The notes under the pieces were generated by a model that was not told the origin of the DNA, searched no databases, and saw only the letters and a program-made list of their open reading frames with translations. Below are positions 17,203 to 24,743 of a stretch of DNA of 64,000 nucleotides, in pieces (positions within the stretch are counted from its first letter, which is position 1; every line of letters begins with the position of its first letter). Made by a program: the position numbers and the translations under genes. This DNA comes from an uncultured Erythrobacter sp. (GTDB lineage: Bacteria; Pseudomonadota; Alphaproteobacteria; Sphingomonadales; Sphingomonadaceae). The DNA lies in the NCBI GenBank assembly GCA_947495555.1, contig CANLZI010000002.1:310001-374000 (forward strand), read 5' to 3'.

Positions 17203-18108
17203 GTGAGTAAGAATAAGGGTGTGACGGTCCCGTCACTCGGTGGTGAGCAGAGCCTCAACCGCTATCTCTCAGAGATCAAAAAATACCCTGTGCTGACGGC
17301 CGAGCAAGAATATATGCTGGCCAAGCGCTATGCCGAGCATGAAGATCCAGAGGCTGCTGCCCAGCTGGTAACCAGCCATTTGCGGCTCGTGGCCAAGATT
17401 GCCATGGGTTACCGCGGATATGGTCTGCCGGTCAGCGATCTCATTTCCGAAGGCAATGTCGGCCTGATGCAGGGCGTCAAGAAATTCGAACCCGATCGCG
17501 GTTTCCGCCTCGCGACATACGCGATGTGGTGGATCAAAGCCTCGATGCAGGAGTTTATCCTGCGCAGCTGGTCGCTCGTCAAAATGGGCACGACCGCCGC
17601 GCAAAAAAAGCTGTTCTTCAACCTGCGACGGATGAAAAAGCAGCTTGAAGCGTATGAAGACACCGATCTGAGCCATGAAGATGTGACCAAGATCGCAACC
17701 GACCTCGGCGTGCCCGAGCAGGAAGTGATCAATATGAACCGCCGCATGATGATGGGCGGCGATGGGTCGCTCAATGTCCCGATGCGGAATGGCGAAGACG
17801 GCTCTGGCGAATGGCAGGATTGGTTGACCGATGATCGTCCTTTGCAGGATGAAACGGTTGCCGATGCGCAAGAAGCCGAAGTGCGTCACGATATGCTGAT
17901 CGAAGCGATGGATGCTTTGAACGATCGCGAGAAGCACATTTTGACCGAACGCCGCCTGACCGAAAAGCCCCAGACACTCGAAGAATTGTCGCAGGTTTAT
18001 GAAGTCAGCCGCGAGCGCATCCGCCAGATCGAAGTACGCGCGTTTGAAAAACTGCAAAAGGCGATGAAGACTATCGCTGGTGAAAGGCTGATGCCGGACG
18101 CTGTGTAA
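17203..18108 (+). CDS. rpoH: Heat-shock RNA polymerase sigma factor RpoH (sigma-32)
   Basis: RpoH directs transcription of chaperone and protease genes. The protein (301 aa from the chosen start) opens with the typical VPSLGGEQSLNRYLSEIKKYPVL, has region 2 (LRLVAKIAMGYRGYGLPVSDLISEGNVGLM), the RpoH box QKKLFFNLRRMKKQL, and a region 4 helix-turn-helix ending RERIRQIEVRAFEKLQKAM. I chose the GTG at 17203, which follows AAGGGAAG; an ATG at 17149 is in frame but adds residues not typical of the family. A strong terminator follows at 18131. clpX, clpP and tig elsewhere in this window are plausible members of the regulon. Confidence 0.93.
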   Translation: MSKNKGVTVPSLGGEQSLNRYLSEIKKYPVLTAEQEYMLAKRYAEHEDPEAAAQLVTSHLRLVAKIAMGYRGYGLPVSDLISEGNVGLMQGVKKFEPDRGFRLATYAMWWIKASMQEFILRSWSLVKMGTTAAQKKLFFNLRRMKKQLEAYEDTDLSHEDVTKIATDLGVPEQEVINMNRRMMMGGDGSLNVPMRNGEDGSGEWQDWLTDDRPLQDETVADAQEAEVRHDMLIEAMDALNDREKHILTERRLTEKPQTLEELSQVYEVSRERIRQIEVRAFEKLQKAMKTIAGERLMPDAV

Positions 18109-18130
18109 AACGCGCAGGCCAAAAGTTCAT

Positions 18131-18168
18131 GAAGGATCGGATGCCTCGGCGTCCGGTCCTTCTTTTTT
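18131..18168 (+). terminator. Rho-independent terminator of rpoH
   Basis: A long GC-rich stem formed by GAAGGATCGGATGCC and GGCGTCCGGTCCTTC, with G-T wobbles and a minimal loop, runs straight into CTTTTTT. It lies 23 bases after the rpoH stop codon. Confidence 0.85.
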
Positions 18169-18261
18169 GCTAGAGCTCCCAAATCCTACGCCCCAAGCAA
18201 CCCGACCGACTTGGCGCGTGCCTCCTTTGTAATTCCACAACGCCTCGCTATTGGATTTCCC

Positions 18262-18945
18262 ATGATCCGCACTCTCACCCGTTTTCTGGTCAAAGCCATT
18301 TTGCTGTTCATCGTGCTCAGCCTGTTGCTGGTGCTGCTGTTCAAATGGGTGCCAGTACCGATCACCGCGACCATGGCGCTGGACGGCGAAGTCTATGACC
18401 ATGGGCTGAGCAAGGATTGGGAGCCGCTGTCCAATATCGACCGCAATCTGGTGACAGCGGTTATTGCAGCAGAGGATGGCAAGTATTGCGAGCATGGCGG
18501 CTTTGACGCCGCTGCTATCGCCAAGGCTGCCGCCAGCAATGCTCAGGGTGGGCGCATACGCGGTGGCTCTACAATCTCCCAGCAAACCGCCAAGAACGTG
18601 TTCTTGTGGCAAGGCGGGGGTTATTTCCGCAAGGGTATGGAGGCCTGGTTCACCGTTCTGATCGAGAAGGTCTGGGGCAAACGCCGGATCATGGAAGTCT
18701 ATTTGAATGTGGCTGAGACAGGCATCGCAACCTATGGCGCCCACGCCGGCGCGCAGCGTTATTACGGGCATTCAGCAGCGCGTCTGACGCGCGATGAGGC
18801 GGCCCGCATGGCGGTTGCCCTGCCCTTGCCCAAAAAGCGCGAAGTGGTCAGCCCGTCTGGCTGGTTGGCCAGGCATGGCCGCACAATCTCTGCGCGAATG
18901 AATGTCGTGAGGCGTGACGGGCTCGATTCCTGCGTCTATGAATAG
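18262..18945 (+). CDS. mtgA: Monofunctional biosynthetic peptidoglycan transglycosylase
   Basis: The enzyme polymerises lipid II into glycan strands. The 227-residue product has one N-terminal membrane anchor (FLVKAILLFIVLSLLLVLLF) and a GT51 domain with AAEDGKYCEHGGFD (catalytic Glu71), RGGSTISQQTAKNVFLW and RKGMEAWFTVLIEKVWGKRRIMEVYLN-type helices (only part quoted), without a transpeptidase domain. The ATG at 18262 is favoured over a TTG 51 bases upstream because the anchor follows at once. It heads a run of four overlapping genes; its stop overlaps the CDF gene by eight bases. Confidence 0.93.
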   Translation: MIRTLTRFLVKAILLFIVLSLLLVLLFKWVPVPITATMALDGEVYDHGLSKDWEPLSNIDRNLVTAVIAAEDGKYCEHGGFDAAAIAKAAASNAQGGRIRGGSTISQQTAKNVFLWQGGGYFRKGMEAWFTVLIEKVWGKRRIMEVYLNVAETGIATYGAHAGAQRYYGHSAARLTRDEAARMAVALPLPKKREVVSPSGWLARHGRTISARMNVVRRDGLDSCVYE

Positions 18946-19906
18946 AGTCATGGGGTCGCAACAAGCACACAGCCACGATGGGCATGGTCATGGTCACGCG
19001 CATTCGCATGATCATGGTCTGGGTCATGGTGGACATTCGCATGCTCCAGCCAATTTTGATCGCGCCTTCCTGATCGGGATTGTCCTCAACACCGGCTTCG
19101 TGATTGTCGAGGCGGTTTTCGGCCTCCTGTCAGGGTCGATGGCGTTGCTGGCAGATGCCGGTCACAATTTGTCCGATGTGTTGGCCCTGTTGCTGGCCTG
19201 GGGGGCCAGCCTGGCCGCCAAGCGCCCTCCATCGGCCCGCTACACCTATGGGTTCAAAAGTTCGACCATTCTGGCGGCATTGGCCAATGCTGCCCTGTTG
19301 GCAGTGGCGATCGGAGCCATCGCATTCGAGACATTCCATCGCTTGGTCGAACCAGCCCCGGTTGAGGGCATGACGATGGTCGTGGTGGCCGGCATCGGCA
19401 TATTGATCAATGCGGGTACCGCGATGCTATTCATGCGCGGTCGGCACGATGATCTGAACATTCGCGGCGCTTTCCTGCACATGGCTGCTGATGCGCTGGT
19501 TTCGCTGGGCGTGGTCATTGCAGGCATTGCGATCATCTTCACCAATTTGGTCTGGATCGACCCCTTGGTAAGCCTGTTGATTGTAGCGGTTATCGGCTGG
19601 GGCACGTGGGGCCTGGCCAAGGACAGTTTGAAGATGGGCCTGCTGGCCGTGCCAGAACGCATCGATGAAGGCGCTGTGCGCGATCATCTGGCAAGTTGCG
19701 CTGGAGTGGATGCGGTACACGACCTGCACATTTGGCCGATGTCCACCACAGAGACCGCCTTGACCGCCCATCTGGTTATGCCAGCAGGTCACCCAGGCGA
19801 CGAATTCCTGCGCGATCTGGCCCATCAGTTGCGCCATGATTTCCATATCCAGCACGCTACGATCCAGATCGAGACCGAGCGTCATGATTGCGTGAGTGGA
19901 TGCTGA
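18938..19906 (+). CDS. CDF family divalent metal exporter (CzcD/ZitB-like)
   Basis: This inner-membrane antiporter exports zinc or related divalent metals in exchange for protons. The 322-residue protein starts with a histidine-rich cytosolic tail (about a dozen His in residues 8-35), followed by six membrane helices and a C-terminal cytoplasmic domain (VDAVHDLHIWPMSTTE). The transport-site motifs HNLSD in helix 2 and HMAAD in helix 5 are intact, which favours zinc. The ATG at 18938 overlaps the mtgA stop; another ATG at 18950 is possible. The stop shares a base with the start of the sigma factor gene (TGATG). Whether the sigma factor senses metal is not known. Confidence 0.93.
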   Translation: MNRVMGSQQAHSHDGHGHGHAHSHDHGLGHGGHSHAPANFDRAFLIGIVLNTGFVIVEAVFGLLSGSMALLADAGHNLSDVLALLLAWGASLAAKRPPSARYTYGFKSSTILAALANAALLAVAIGAIAFETFHRLVEPAPVEGMTMVVVAGIGILINAGTAMLFMRGRHDDLNIRGAFLHMAADALVSLGVVIAGIAIIFTNLVWIDPLVSLLIVAVIGWGTWGLAKDSLKMGLLAVPERIDEGAVRDHLASCAGVDAVHDLHIWPMSTTETALTAHLVMPAGHPGDEFLRDLAHQLRHDFHIQHATIQIETERHDCVSGC

Positions 19907-20475
19907 TGGAACGAGCAACACCCGAGGCGCGTAAGCGTTTGCAGGAAGCCATGGTACAGCTGGCCTCAGGCGATCAGTCCGCCCTAGAATACATTTATCG
20001 TGCGACCTCAACGAAACTATTCGGGATCTGCTATCGTATCTTGGGTGACCGAAAGGAGGCCGAAGACGCGTTGCAGGACGTCTATGTGAATTTGTGGCAG
20101 CGGGCGGACCGTTATGATCCGACGCGTGCCAGCCCGATCAGCTGGCTAGCAACCTTCGCGCGAAACCGCGCGGTGGATCGATTGCGCACGGGCAAAGTGC
20201 GTCAGAATGCTGTGCCCGTAGAGGAAGCTGCCCCTATGCCTGACAATGCGCCAATGGCGGACGATGTCATGATAGATTCCGAACGCACGGCGCGGGTCCA
20301 CACATGCATCGAGACTTTGGAAGAAAATCAACGCAGCGCGATCAAGACAGCCTTTTTTGAAGGGCAAACCTATGCCCAGCTGGCAGAGGCGCAGAATGTG
20401 CCTCTTGGGACCATGAAAAGCTGGATCCGGCGCGGGATGGCAAAGCTAAAAACATGTCTGGAGGCCTCGGAATGA
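19906..20475 (+). CDS. ECF-type RNA polymerase sigma factor
   Basis: The 189-residue protein has sigma region 2 (LFGICYRILGDRKEAEDALQ, then ISWLATFARNRAVDRLR) and region 4 (YAQLAEAQNVPLGTMKSWIRRG), with no region 1 or 3, as in extracytoplasmic-function sigma factors. It is most like the SigK/RskA-linked group. The ATG at 19906 overlaps the stop of the CDF gene; ATG 19900 and TTG 19888 are alternatives. The stop overlaps the anti-sigma gene as ATGA, so production of the pair is probably coupled. Its target may include the fasciclin gene just downstream, by analogy with similar loci; I cannot prove a promoter match. Confidence 0.9.
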   Translation: MERATPEARKRLQEAMVQLASGDQSALEYIYRATSTKLFGICYRILGDRKEAEDALQDVYVNLWQRADRYDPTRASPISWLATFARNRAVDRLRTGKVRQNAVPVEEAAPMPDNAPMADDVMIDSERTARVHTCIETLEENQRSAIKTAFFEGQTYAQLAEAQNVPLGTMKSWIRRGMAKLKTCLEASE

Positions 20476-21185
20476 CCGATCTGGACCAACTGGCAGCAGA
20501 ATATGCATTGGGCTTGCTGGAGGGCGAGGACCTGCTGATGGCGCGCAGCAGAATTGCTCGCGAGCCTGCCTTCGCTGATGCGGTGGCACAATGGGATGCC
20601 CGCCTCGCCCCGATGCTGGATGATATCGGCACTATCAAACCAGGTCCGCAATTATGGGCCAGAATTCAAGCTGAGATTGATGCAAAGCCGGATGGCGGGG
20701 CAGAGGTGATTGAAATGGCCGCCCTGCGCCAAAAATTGCGCAATTGGCAGGTCGCCGGAACGGCATCAGCAATGGCTGCTGTTGCAGCGTTGGCGATGTT
20801 TGTCTTGACCCCGAACCAGCCGGGCACACCAACAAACCTGCCCACTGCAGCGCCGCTGGTGGCCTCCATCCCGATTGCCGACACACCCTTGCGGTTGGGC
20901 GTGACCTACTTGCCCGACCGATCAGAGATGTTGGTTTCGGCCAGCGGCCTCAGTGCCGACGGAGTGCATGATCATGAGTTGTGGCTGGTCCCTGCAGAAG
21001 GCGATTTGCTATCTTTGGGTGTGGTTGCCCCCGGCGAGGAACGCCGCGTTGAGCTGTCACCAGACATTGCGCGCAATATTGCCAACGGGTCACAATTGCT
21101 CCTGACCCGCGAACCATTGGGCGGCAAACCTGATGGTATTGATGCCGGACCGGTTGTAGCAAGTGGTTCCTTTTCAACTACTTAG
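20472..21185 (+). CDS. RskA-type membrane anti-sigma factor
   Basis: The 237-residue protein has a cytoplasmic N-terminal zinc-less anti-sigma domain (LDQLAAEYALGLLEGEDLLMARS), one membrane segment (VAGTASAMAAVAALAMFVL, about residues 95-115) and a periplasmic RskA C-terminal domain (YLPDRSEMLVSASGL, HDHELWLVPAEG, then GPVVASGSF). This is the usual layout for anti-sigma-K factors that hold an ECF sigma factor until released by regulated proteolysis. The ATG at 20472 is set by GGAGG eight bases upstream and overlaps the sigma stop as ATGA. Confidence 0.88.
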   Translation: MTDLDQLAAEYALGLLEGEDLLMARSRIAREPAFADAVAQWDARLAPMLDDIGTIKPGPQLWARIQAEIDAKPDGGAEVIEMAALRQKLRNWQVAGTASAMAAVAALAMFVLTPNQPGTPTNLPTAAPLVASIPIADTPLRLGVTYLPDRSEMLVSASGLSADGVHDHELWLVPAEGDLLSLGVVAPGEERRVELSPDIARNIANGSQLLLTREPLGGKPDGIDAGPVVASGSFSTT

Positions 21186-21289
21186 ATAATTTCTTATAAA
21201 AATTCTCGGCGCTTTGCATCCGCGGGGATGCTGCTTGCGTAACTCCTCATACAAGCTGGACGGGGCTTGTCTTTTGAAGGAGACATGAA

Positions 21290-21850
21290 ATGCAAAGTTC
21301 TAAGAAGTTTCAAGCCGCTGCCCTGGCAGCCATCGCAGCGACAACCGGTATGGCACTGGCCACCGCAACACCTATTGCGGCCCACGGCCACAAGGAAAAG
21401 TCGCAGCCCAACATTGTGCAAACCGCGCAAAGCACGGGCGTTCACACCACTTTGGTGGCCGCTGTGACCGCAGCCGGTTTGGCCGACACATTGCAAAACC
21501 CCGGACCGTTCACAGTCTTTGCACCGACGGACACCGCCTTTGCGAAGCTACCCGAAGGCACCATTGAAACATTGCTCCGTCCGGAGAACAAAGGCACGTT
21601 GACCAACGTTCTTGTCTATCACGCTGTCTCTGGATCGGTGACGGCAGGTGACCTGGTGGCTTTGATCAACAAGCATGGCGGCGAAGCAAAAATCACCACT
21701 TTGTCTGGTGGCGAGCTGACCGCACGCCTGTCTGGCGACACTGTTGTAATCACCGATGCCAAGGGTCGCGCCGCTGCAGTGACGCAAGCGGATGTGCAAA
21801 CCTCCAATGGCGTGATTCATGTGACCGATGGAGTCTTCCTCCCAGCCTGA
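21290..21850 (+). CDS. Secreted fasciclin (FAS1) domain protein
   Basis: The protein (186 aa) has a signal peptide ending near TPIAAHG and one FAS1 domain with the two conserved boxes: FTVFAPTDTAFAKLP (H1) and NGVIHVTDGVFLP (H2). FAS1 domains mediate adhesion or binding at the cell surface. A strong GAAGGAGAC ribosome-binding site precedes the ATG. It lies 104 bases after the anti-sigma gene, and an RskA/ECF pair beside FAS1 is a recurrent arrangement, so control by that sigma factor is likely but inferred. A terminator follows at 21920. Confidence 0.92.
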   Translation: MQSSKKFQAAALAAIAATTGMALATATPIAAHGHKEKSQPNIVQTAQSTGVHTTLVAAVTAAGLADTLQNPGPFTVFAPTDTAFAKLPEGTIETLLRPENKGTLTNVLVYHAVSGSVTAGDLVALINKHGGEAKITTLSGGELTARLSGDTVVITDAKGRAAAVTQADVQTSNGVIHVTDGVFLPA

Positions 21851-21919
21851 TGATCTGCTGATTATCGGCTTTATCGAGCGCTGCCCAACCTCCCCCTTTA
21901 TCGGGCGACGCATCCCATG

Positions 21920-21958
21920 AACCCCGTTCGGCTCATCCTCCAGAGCCGGGCGGGGTTT
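21920..21958. terminator. Strong terminator between convergent fasciclin and DUF1648 genes
   Basis: Stem AACCCCG-T-CGGCTC pairs with GAGCCG-G-CGGGGTT around the loop ATCCTCCA, followed by TTTATTGTT on the plus strand. The DUF1648 gene ends inside the right arm on the other strand, so the hairpin could serve both. Confidence 0.85.
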
Positions 21959-22301
21959 ATTGTTGCTGGCCAGCCCAGCGATGCAACAGCCACAGGACGA
22001 GTCCTTGCGCGGCTAACATAATCAGGCTGGCTGAGATCAGGCTCATCGCCGGATCGCCATTCTGCATATCTGCCGGAACAAAGTGCACGATGGCGGCAAA
22101 CCCGACAAGAAACAGCGAAAAACCGGCGGGAATGGCCCAGGCCATCTGCCGGCGCGATGTCAGGCGCGTCGCCTTGCCACGGATATCGTAATGCACAGGA
22201 ATCTGGTCAAACCGGCGATAGGTTCGATCGGTCCACCAACCTGATGCGAGCAACAGCGCCACAGCGATCAGCATTATGATGATCGCTGGCATTGTCAGCA
22301 T
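21957..22301 (-). CDS. DUF1648 domain membrane protein
   Basis: This small membrane protein (114 aa) has an N-terminal helix ([17 protein letters not shown]), the DUF1648 signature [16 protein letters not shown], and two more helices. DUF1648 occurs in SdpI-related immunity and signalling proteins, but single-domain members like this one have no known job. The start is two bases after the clpX stop on the same strand, so it is probably read from the clpX transcript; an ATG at 22292 is also in frame. Confidence 0.75.
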   Translation of the reverse strand: MLTMPAIIIMLIAVALLLASGWWTDRTYRRFDQIPVHYDIRGKATRLTSRRQMAWAIPAGFSLFLVGFAAIVHFVPADMQNGDPAMSLISASLIMLAAQGLVLWLLHRWAGQQQ

Positions 22302-22303
22302 GA

Positions 22304-23575
22304 TCAGGCAGCTTCGTCCTTCTTGCTTTCATCATCGTTGGATACGACGCGGATCGGCTGTTTCTTGCCGCCAACCACATCTTCATCCACCACAACTTCG
22401 CTGATATTGTCCAGGTCAGGCAGGTCGAACATCGTGTCGAGCAAGATACCTTCCACAATTGAACGCAGACCACGGGCCCCGGTCTTGCGCTTGATCGCAC
22501 GCTCGGCAATTGCTTTCAGCGCATCATCGGTGAAGGTCAGATCGACCTCTTCCAGTTCAAACAGCTTGCCATATTGCTTGACGATGGCGTTCTTCGGCTC
22601 GGTCAGAATTGTGACCAGCGCATCTACGTCCAGATCGTGCAGCGTTGCAATCACTGGCAGACGACCAACGAATTCCGGGATGAGGCCGAATTTGAGCAAA
22701 TCTTCCGGTTCGCTCTTTTCCAGCAGCTCGCCAATCCGGCGTTTGTCAGGATCCGCCACATGCGCGCCGAACCCGATCGAACGCTTTTGCAAACGGTCGG
22801 CAATGATCTTGTCGAGGCCAGCGAAGGCACCGCCACAGATAAACAGGATATTGGTTGTATCCACCTGCAAGAATTCTTGCTGCGGATGCTTGCGGCCACC
22901 CTGAGGCGGAACGGAGGCCGTGGTGCCTTCCATCAACTTGAGCAACGCCTGCTGCACACCTTCGCCCGATACGTCGCGCGTGATCGATGGGTTTTCAGCC
23001 TTGCGGGTGATCTTGTCGATCTCGTCAATATAGACGATGCCATGCTGGGCCTTTTCAACATTGTAGTCGGAGGATTGCAGCAGCTTGAGAATGATGTTCT
23101 CGACATCTTCACCAACATAGCCAGCCTCGGTCAGCGTGGTCGCATCGGCCATGGTGAACGGCACATCAAAGGTGCGCGCCAGCGTTTGAGCGAGCAATGT
23201 CTTACCCGTACCGGTTGGGCCAACCAGCAGGATGTTGGACTTGGCCAATTCGACCTCGCCCGATTTACCTGAGTGTTTTAGCCGTTTGTAGTGATTGTGA
23301 ACTGCGACCGAGAGGTTGCGCTTAGCGCTATCCTGCCCGATCACATAGTCGTTCAACGTGGCAAAGATTTCCGAAGGCGTGGGAACTTCGCCTTCTTTCT
23401 TGCCAGCGATGCCCGCCTTGGTTTCTTCGCGGATGATATCATTGCACAGCTCTACGCATTCATCACAGATGAACACGGTTGGCCCTGCGATAAGCTTGCG
23501 CACTTCGTGCTGCGACTTGCCGCAGAAGCTGCAATATAGGGTGCTCTTGCTGTCAGTTCCGCTCAATTTCGTCAT
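22304..23575 (-). CDS. clpX: ATP-dependent Clp protease ATP-binding subunit ClpX
   Basis: ClpX unfolds tagged proteins and feeds them to ClpP. The 423-residue protein shows the four-cysteine zinc finger YCSFCGK...[10 protein letters not shown] at the N-terminus, Walker A GPTGTGKT, Walker [11 protein letters not shown], and the ClpP-docking region of the large subunit (QFGF-type loop appears as RSIGFGAHV). C-terminal small domain is complete. The gene follows clpP on the same strand after 180 bases, a gap long enough for its own promoter. Length and motifs are normal. Confidence 0.97.
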   Translation of the reverse strand: MTKLSGTDSKSTLYCSFCGKSQHEVRKLIAGPTVFICDECVELCNDIIREETKAGIAGKKEGEVPTPSEIFATLNDYVIGQDSAKRNLSVAVHNHYKRLKHSGKSGEVELAKSNILLVGPTGTGKTLLAQTLARTFDVPFTMADATTLTEAGYVGEDVENIILKLLQSSDYNVEKAQHGIVYIDEIDKITRKAENPSITRDVSGEGVQQALLKLMEGTTASVPPQGGRKHPQQEFLQVDTTNILFICGGAFAGLDKIIADRLQKRSIGFGAHVADPDKRRIGELLEKSEPEDLLKFGLIPEFVGRLPVIATLHDLDVDALVTILTEPKNAIVKQYGKLFELEEVDLTFTDDALKAIAERAIKRKTGARGLRSIVEGILLDTMFDLPDLDNISEVVVDEDVVGGKKQPIRVVSNDDESKKDEAA

Positions 23576-23719
23576 TTCCTAAGGTTCCCGAACCCCGAAG
23601 AAGGGGATTCGCACGAGTCTATCTCGCGATGATTATGAATCAATATATAGCTCGCGCTTTTCTGACCTACCCCTGCCTGAAGTGCGAATTTACGCCCTAA
23701 GACAAGGGGTAATGTCCCA

Positions 23720-23743
23720 TTTAGGCTCATCCTCGAGCCCAAA
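23720..23743 (-). terminator. Hairpin between clpP and clpX
   Basis: Read on the minus strand, TTTGGGCTC pairs with GAGCCTAAA (one G-T) around a six-base loop, beginning 12 bases after the clpP stop codon. No T-tract follows, so it may be an attenuator or a processing signal and not a full terminator. Confidence 0.4.
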
Positions 23744-23755
23744 CATTGTGGGAAA

Positions 23756-24454
23756 TTACTCTGGTGCGCCGCCCGATCCCTTCTCATCATCGCCCGAATC
23801 GCCTTCGGGACGGGTTTCAAACACTTTGTCGACCAAGCCAAACTTCATCGCTTCATCCGCTTCCAGGAAGGTGTCGCGATCCATCGCTTTTTCCACGTCC
23901 TTCAACGATTTTCCGGTATATTTCACATACAGATCGTTCATGCGGGATTTGATCCGCAGGATCTCTCGCGCTTGAATTTCGATATCGGATGCCATGCCGC
24001 GCGCACCGCCTGATGGCTGGTGGATCATGACACGTGCATTGGGCAATGCGATCCGCATGCCGGGCTCGCCAGCGGCCAGCAAGAAACTCCCCATAGATGC
24101 GGCCTGACCAACGCAAACGGTGGAAACCCGCGGTTTGATATATTGCATGGTGTCATGGATGCCCATGCCAGCCGTGACAACGCCGCCGGGCGAATTGATA
24201 TACATGCTGATCGGTTTGGAGGGGTTTTCGCTTTCCAGAAACAGCAGCTGGGCGATAATCAAAGAGGCCATGTTGTCCTCTACCTGACCGGTCACAAACA
24301 CGATCCGTTCGCGCAGCAGGCGGCTGAAAATATCGAAACTGCGTTCACCGCGGCTAGTCTGTTCCACAACCATTGGCACCAAGGCTCCGGTCAGTGGGTC
24401 GCGGGTGAACTGGCCCTGGCTTGCGTGGGCATCGCTGCCGAACAGATCGATCAT
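23756..24454 (-). CDS. clpP: ATP-dependent Clp protease proteolytic subunit ClpP
   Basis: The serine-protease subunit of ClpXP/ClpAP, 232 residues. The catalytic triad is Ser120 (GQAASMGSF), His145 (MIHQPSG) and Asp194 (MDRDTF), each offset by 23 from E. coli mature numbering. The C-terminus has an acidic tail ([17 protein letters not shown]) longer than in E. coli. It precedes clpX on the same strand as in most proteobacteria, but the usual upstream neighbour tig is displaced by a TonB-receptor gene on the other strand. Confidence 0.97.
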   Translation of the reverse strand: MIDLFGSDAHASQGQFTRDPLTGALVPMVVEQTSRGERSFDIFSRLLRERIVFVTGQVEDNMASLIIAQLLFLESENPSKPISMYINSPGGVVTAGMGIHDTMQYIKPRVSTVCVGQAASMGSFLLAAGEPGMRIALPNARVMIHQPSGGARGMASDIEIQAREILRIKSRMNDLYVKYTGKSLKDVEKAMDRDTFLEADEAMKFGLVDKVFETRPEGDSGDDEKGSGGAPE

Positions 24455-24743
24455 GAAAATTTCCTCGTCGAATTGATTGAAGACCTATGTCGGACGCTGC
24501 TGCGCAATGTTCAAGGGCATTAACCCTTTGCGGCCACAGAATCCCATCTTGACCAAGGAGCAAGGCAAGAGCTTTGGCAGGGATTGCCCTCGACGGCCCT
24601 TTGCCTAGCCATGCCACCGATCCGCGCCGAGTAGGAGCCACGCTCGGTGTTCATCCGAGAATCGCAACTGTCGGTCGAAGTTCACTGTTGCGAGGACGGT
24701 CCATGTTTAGTCGATAAAGCTACATTCATAATGGTGGTGCGGT

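Noticed and set aside
17269..18057. Minus-strand frame opposite rpoH
   Set aside because: Antisense shadow of a well-supported sigma factor gene.
18956..19065. Repetitive sequence at the start of the CDF exporter
   Set aside because: It encodes the His-rich metal-binding tail normal for the family and is not a separate repeat element.
24565..24725. TTG-started frame with an AAGGAG upstream in the clpP/TonB-receptor gap
   Set aside because: Weak start and nothing recognisable in the product; the gap otherwise shows only likely promoter sequence.
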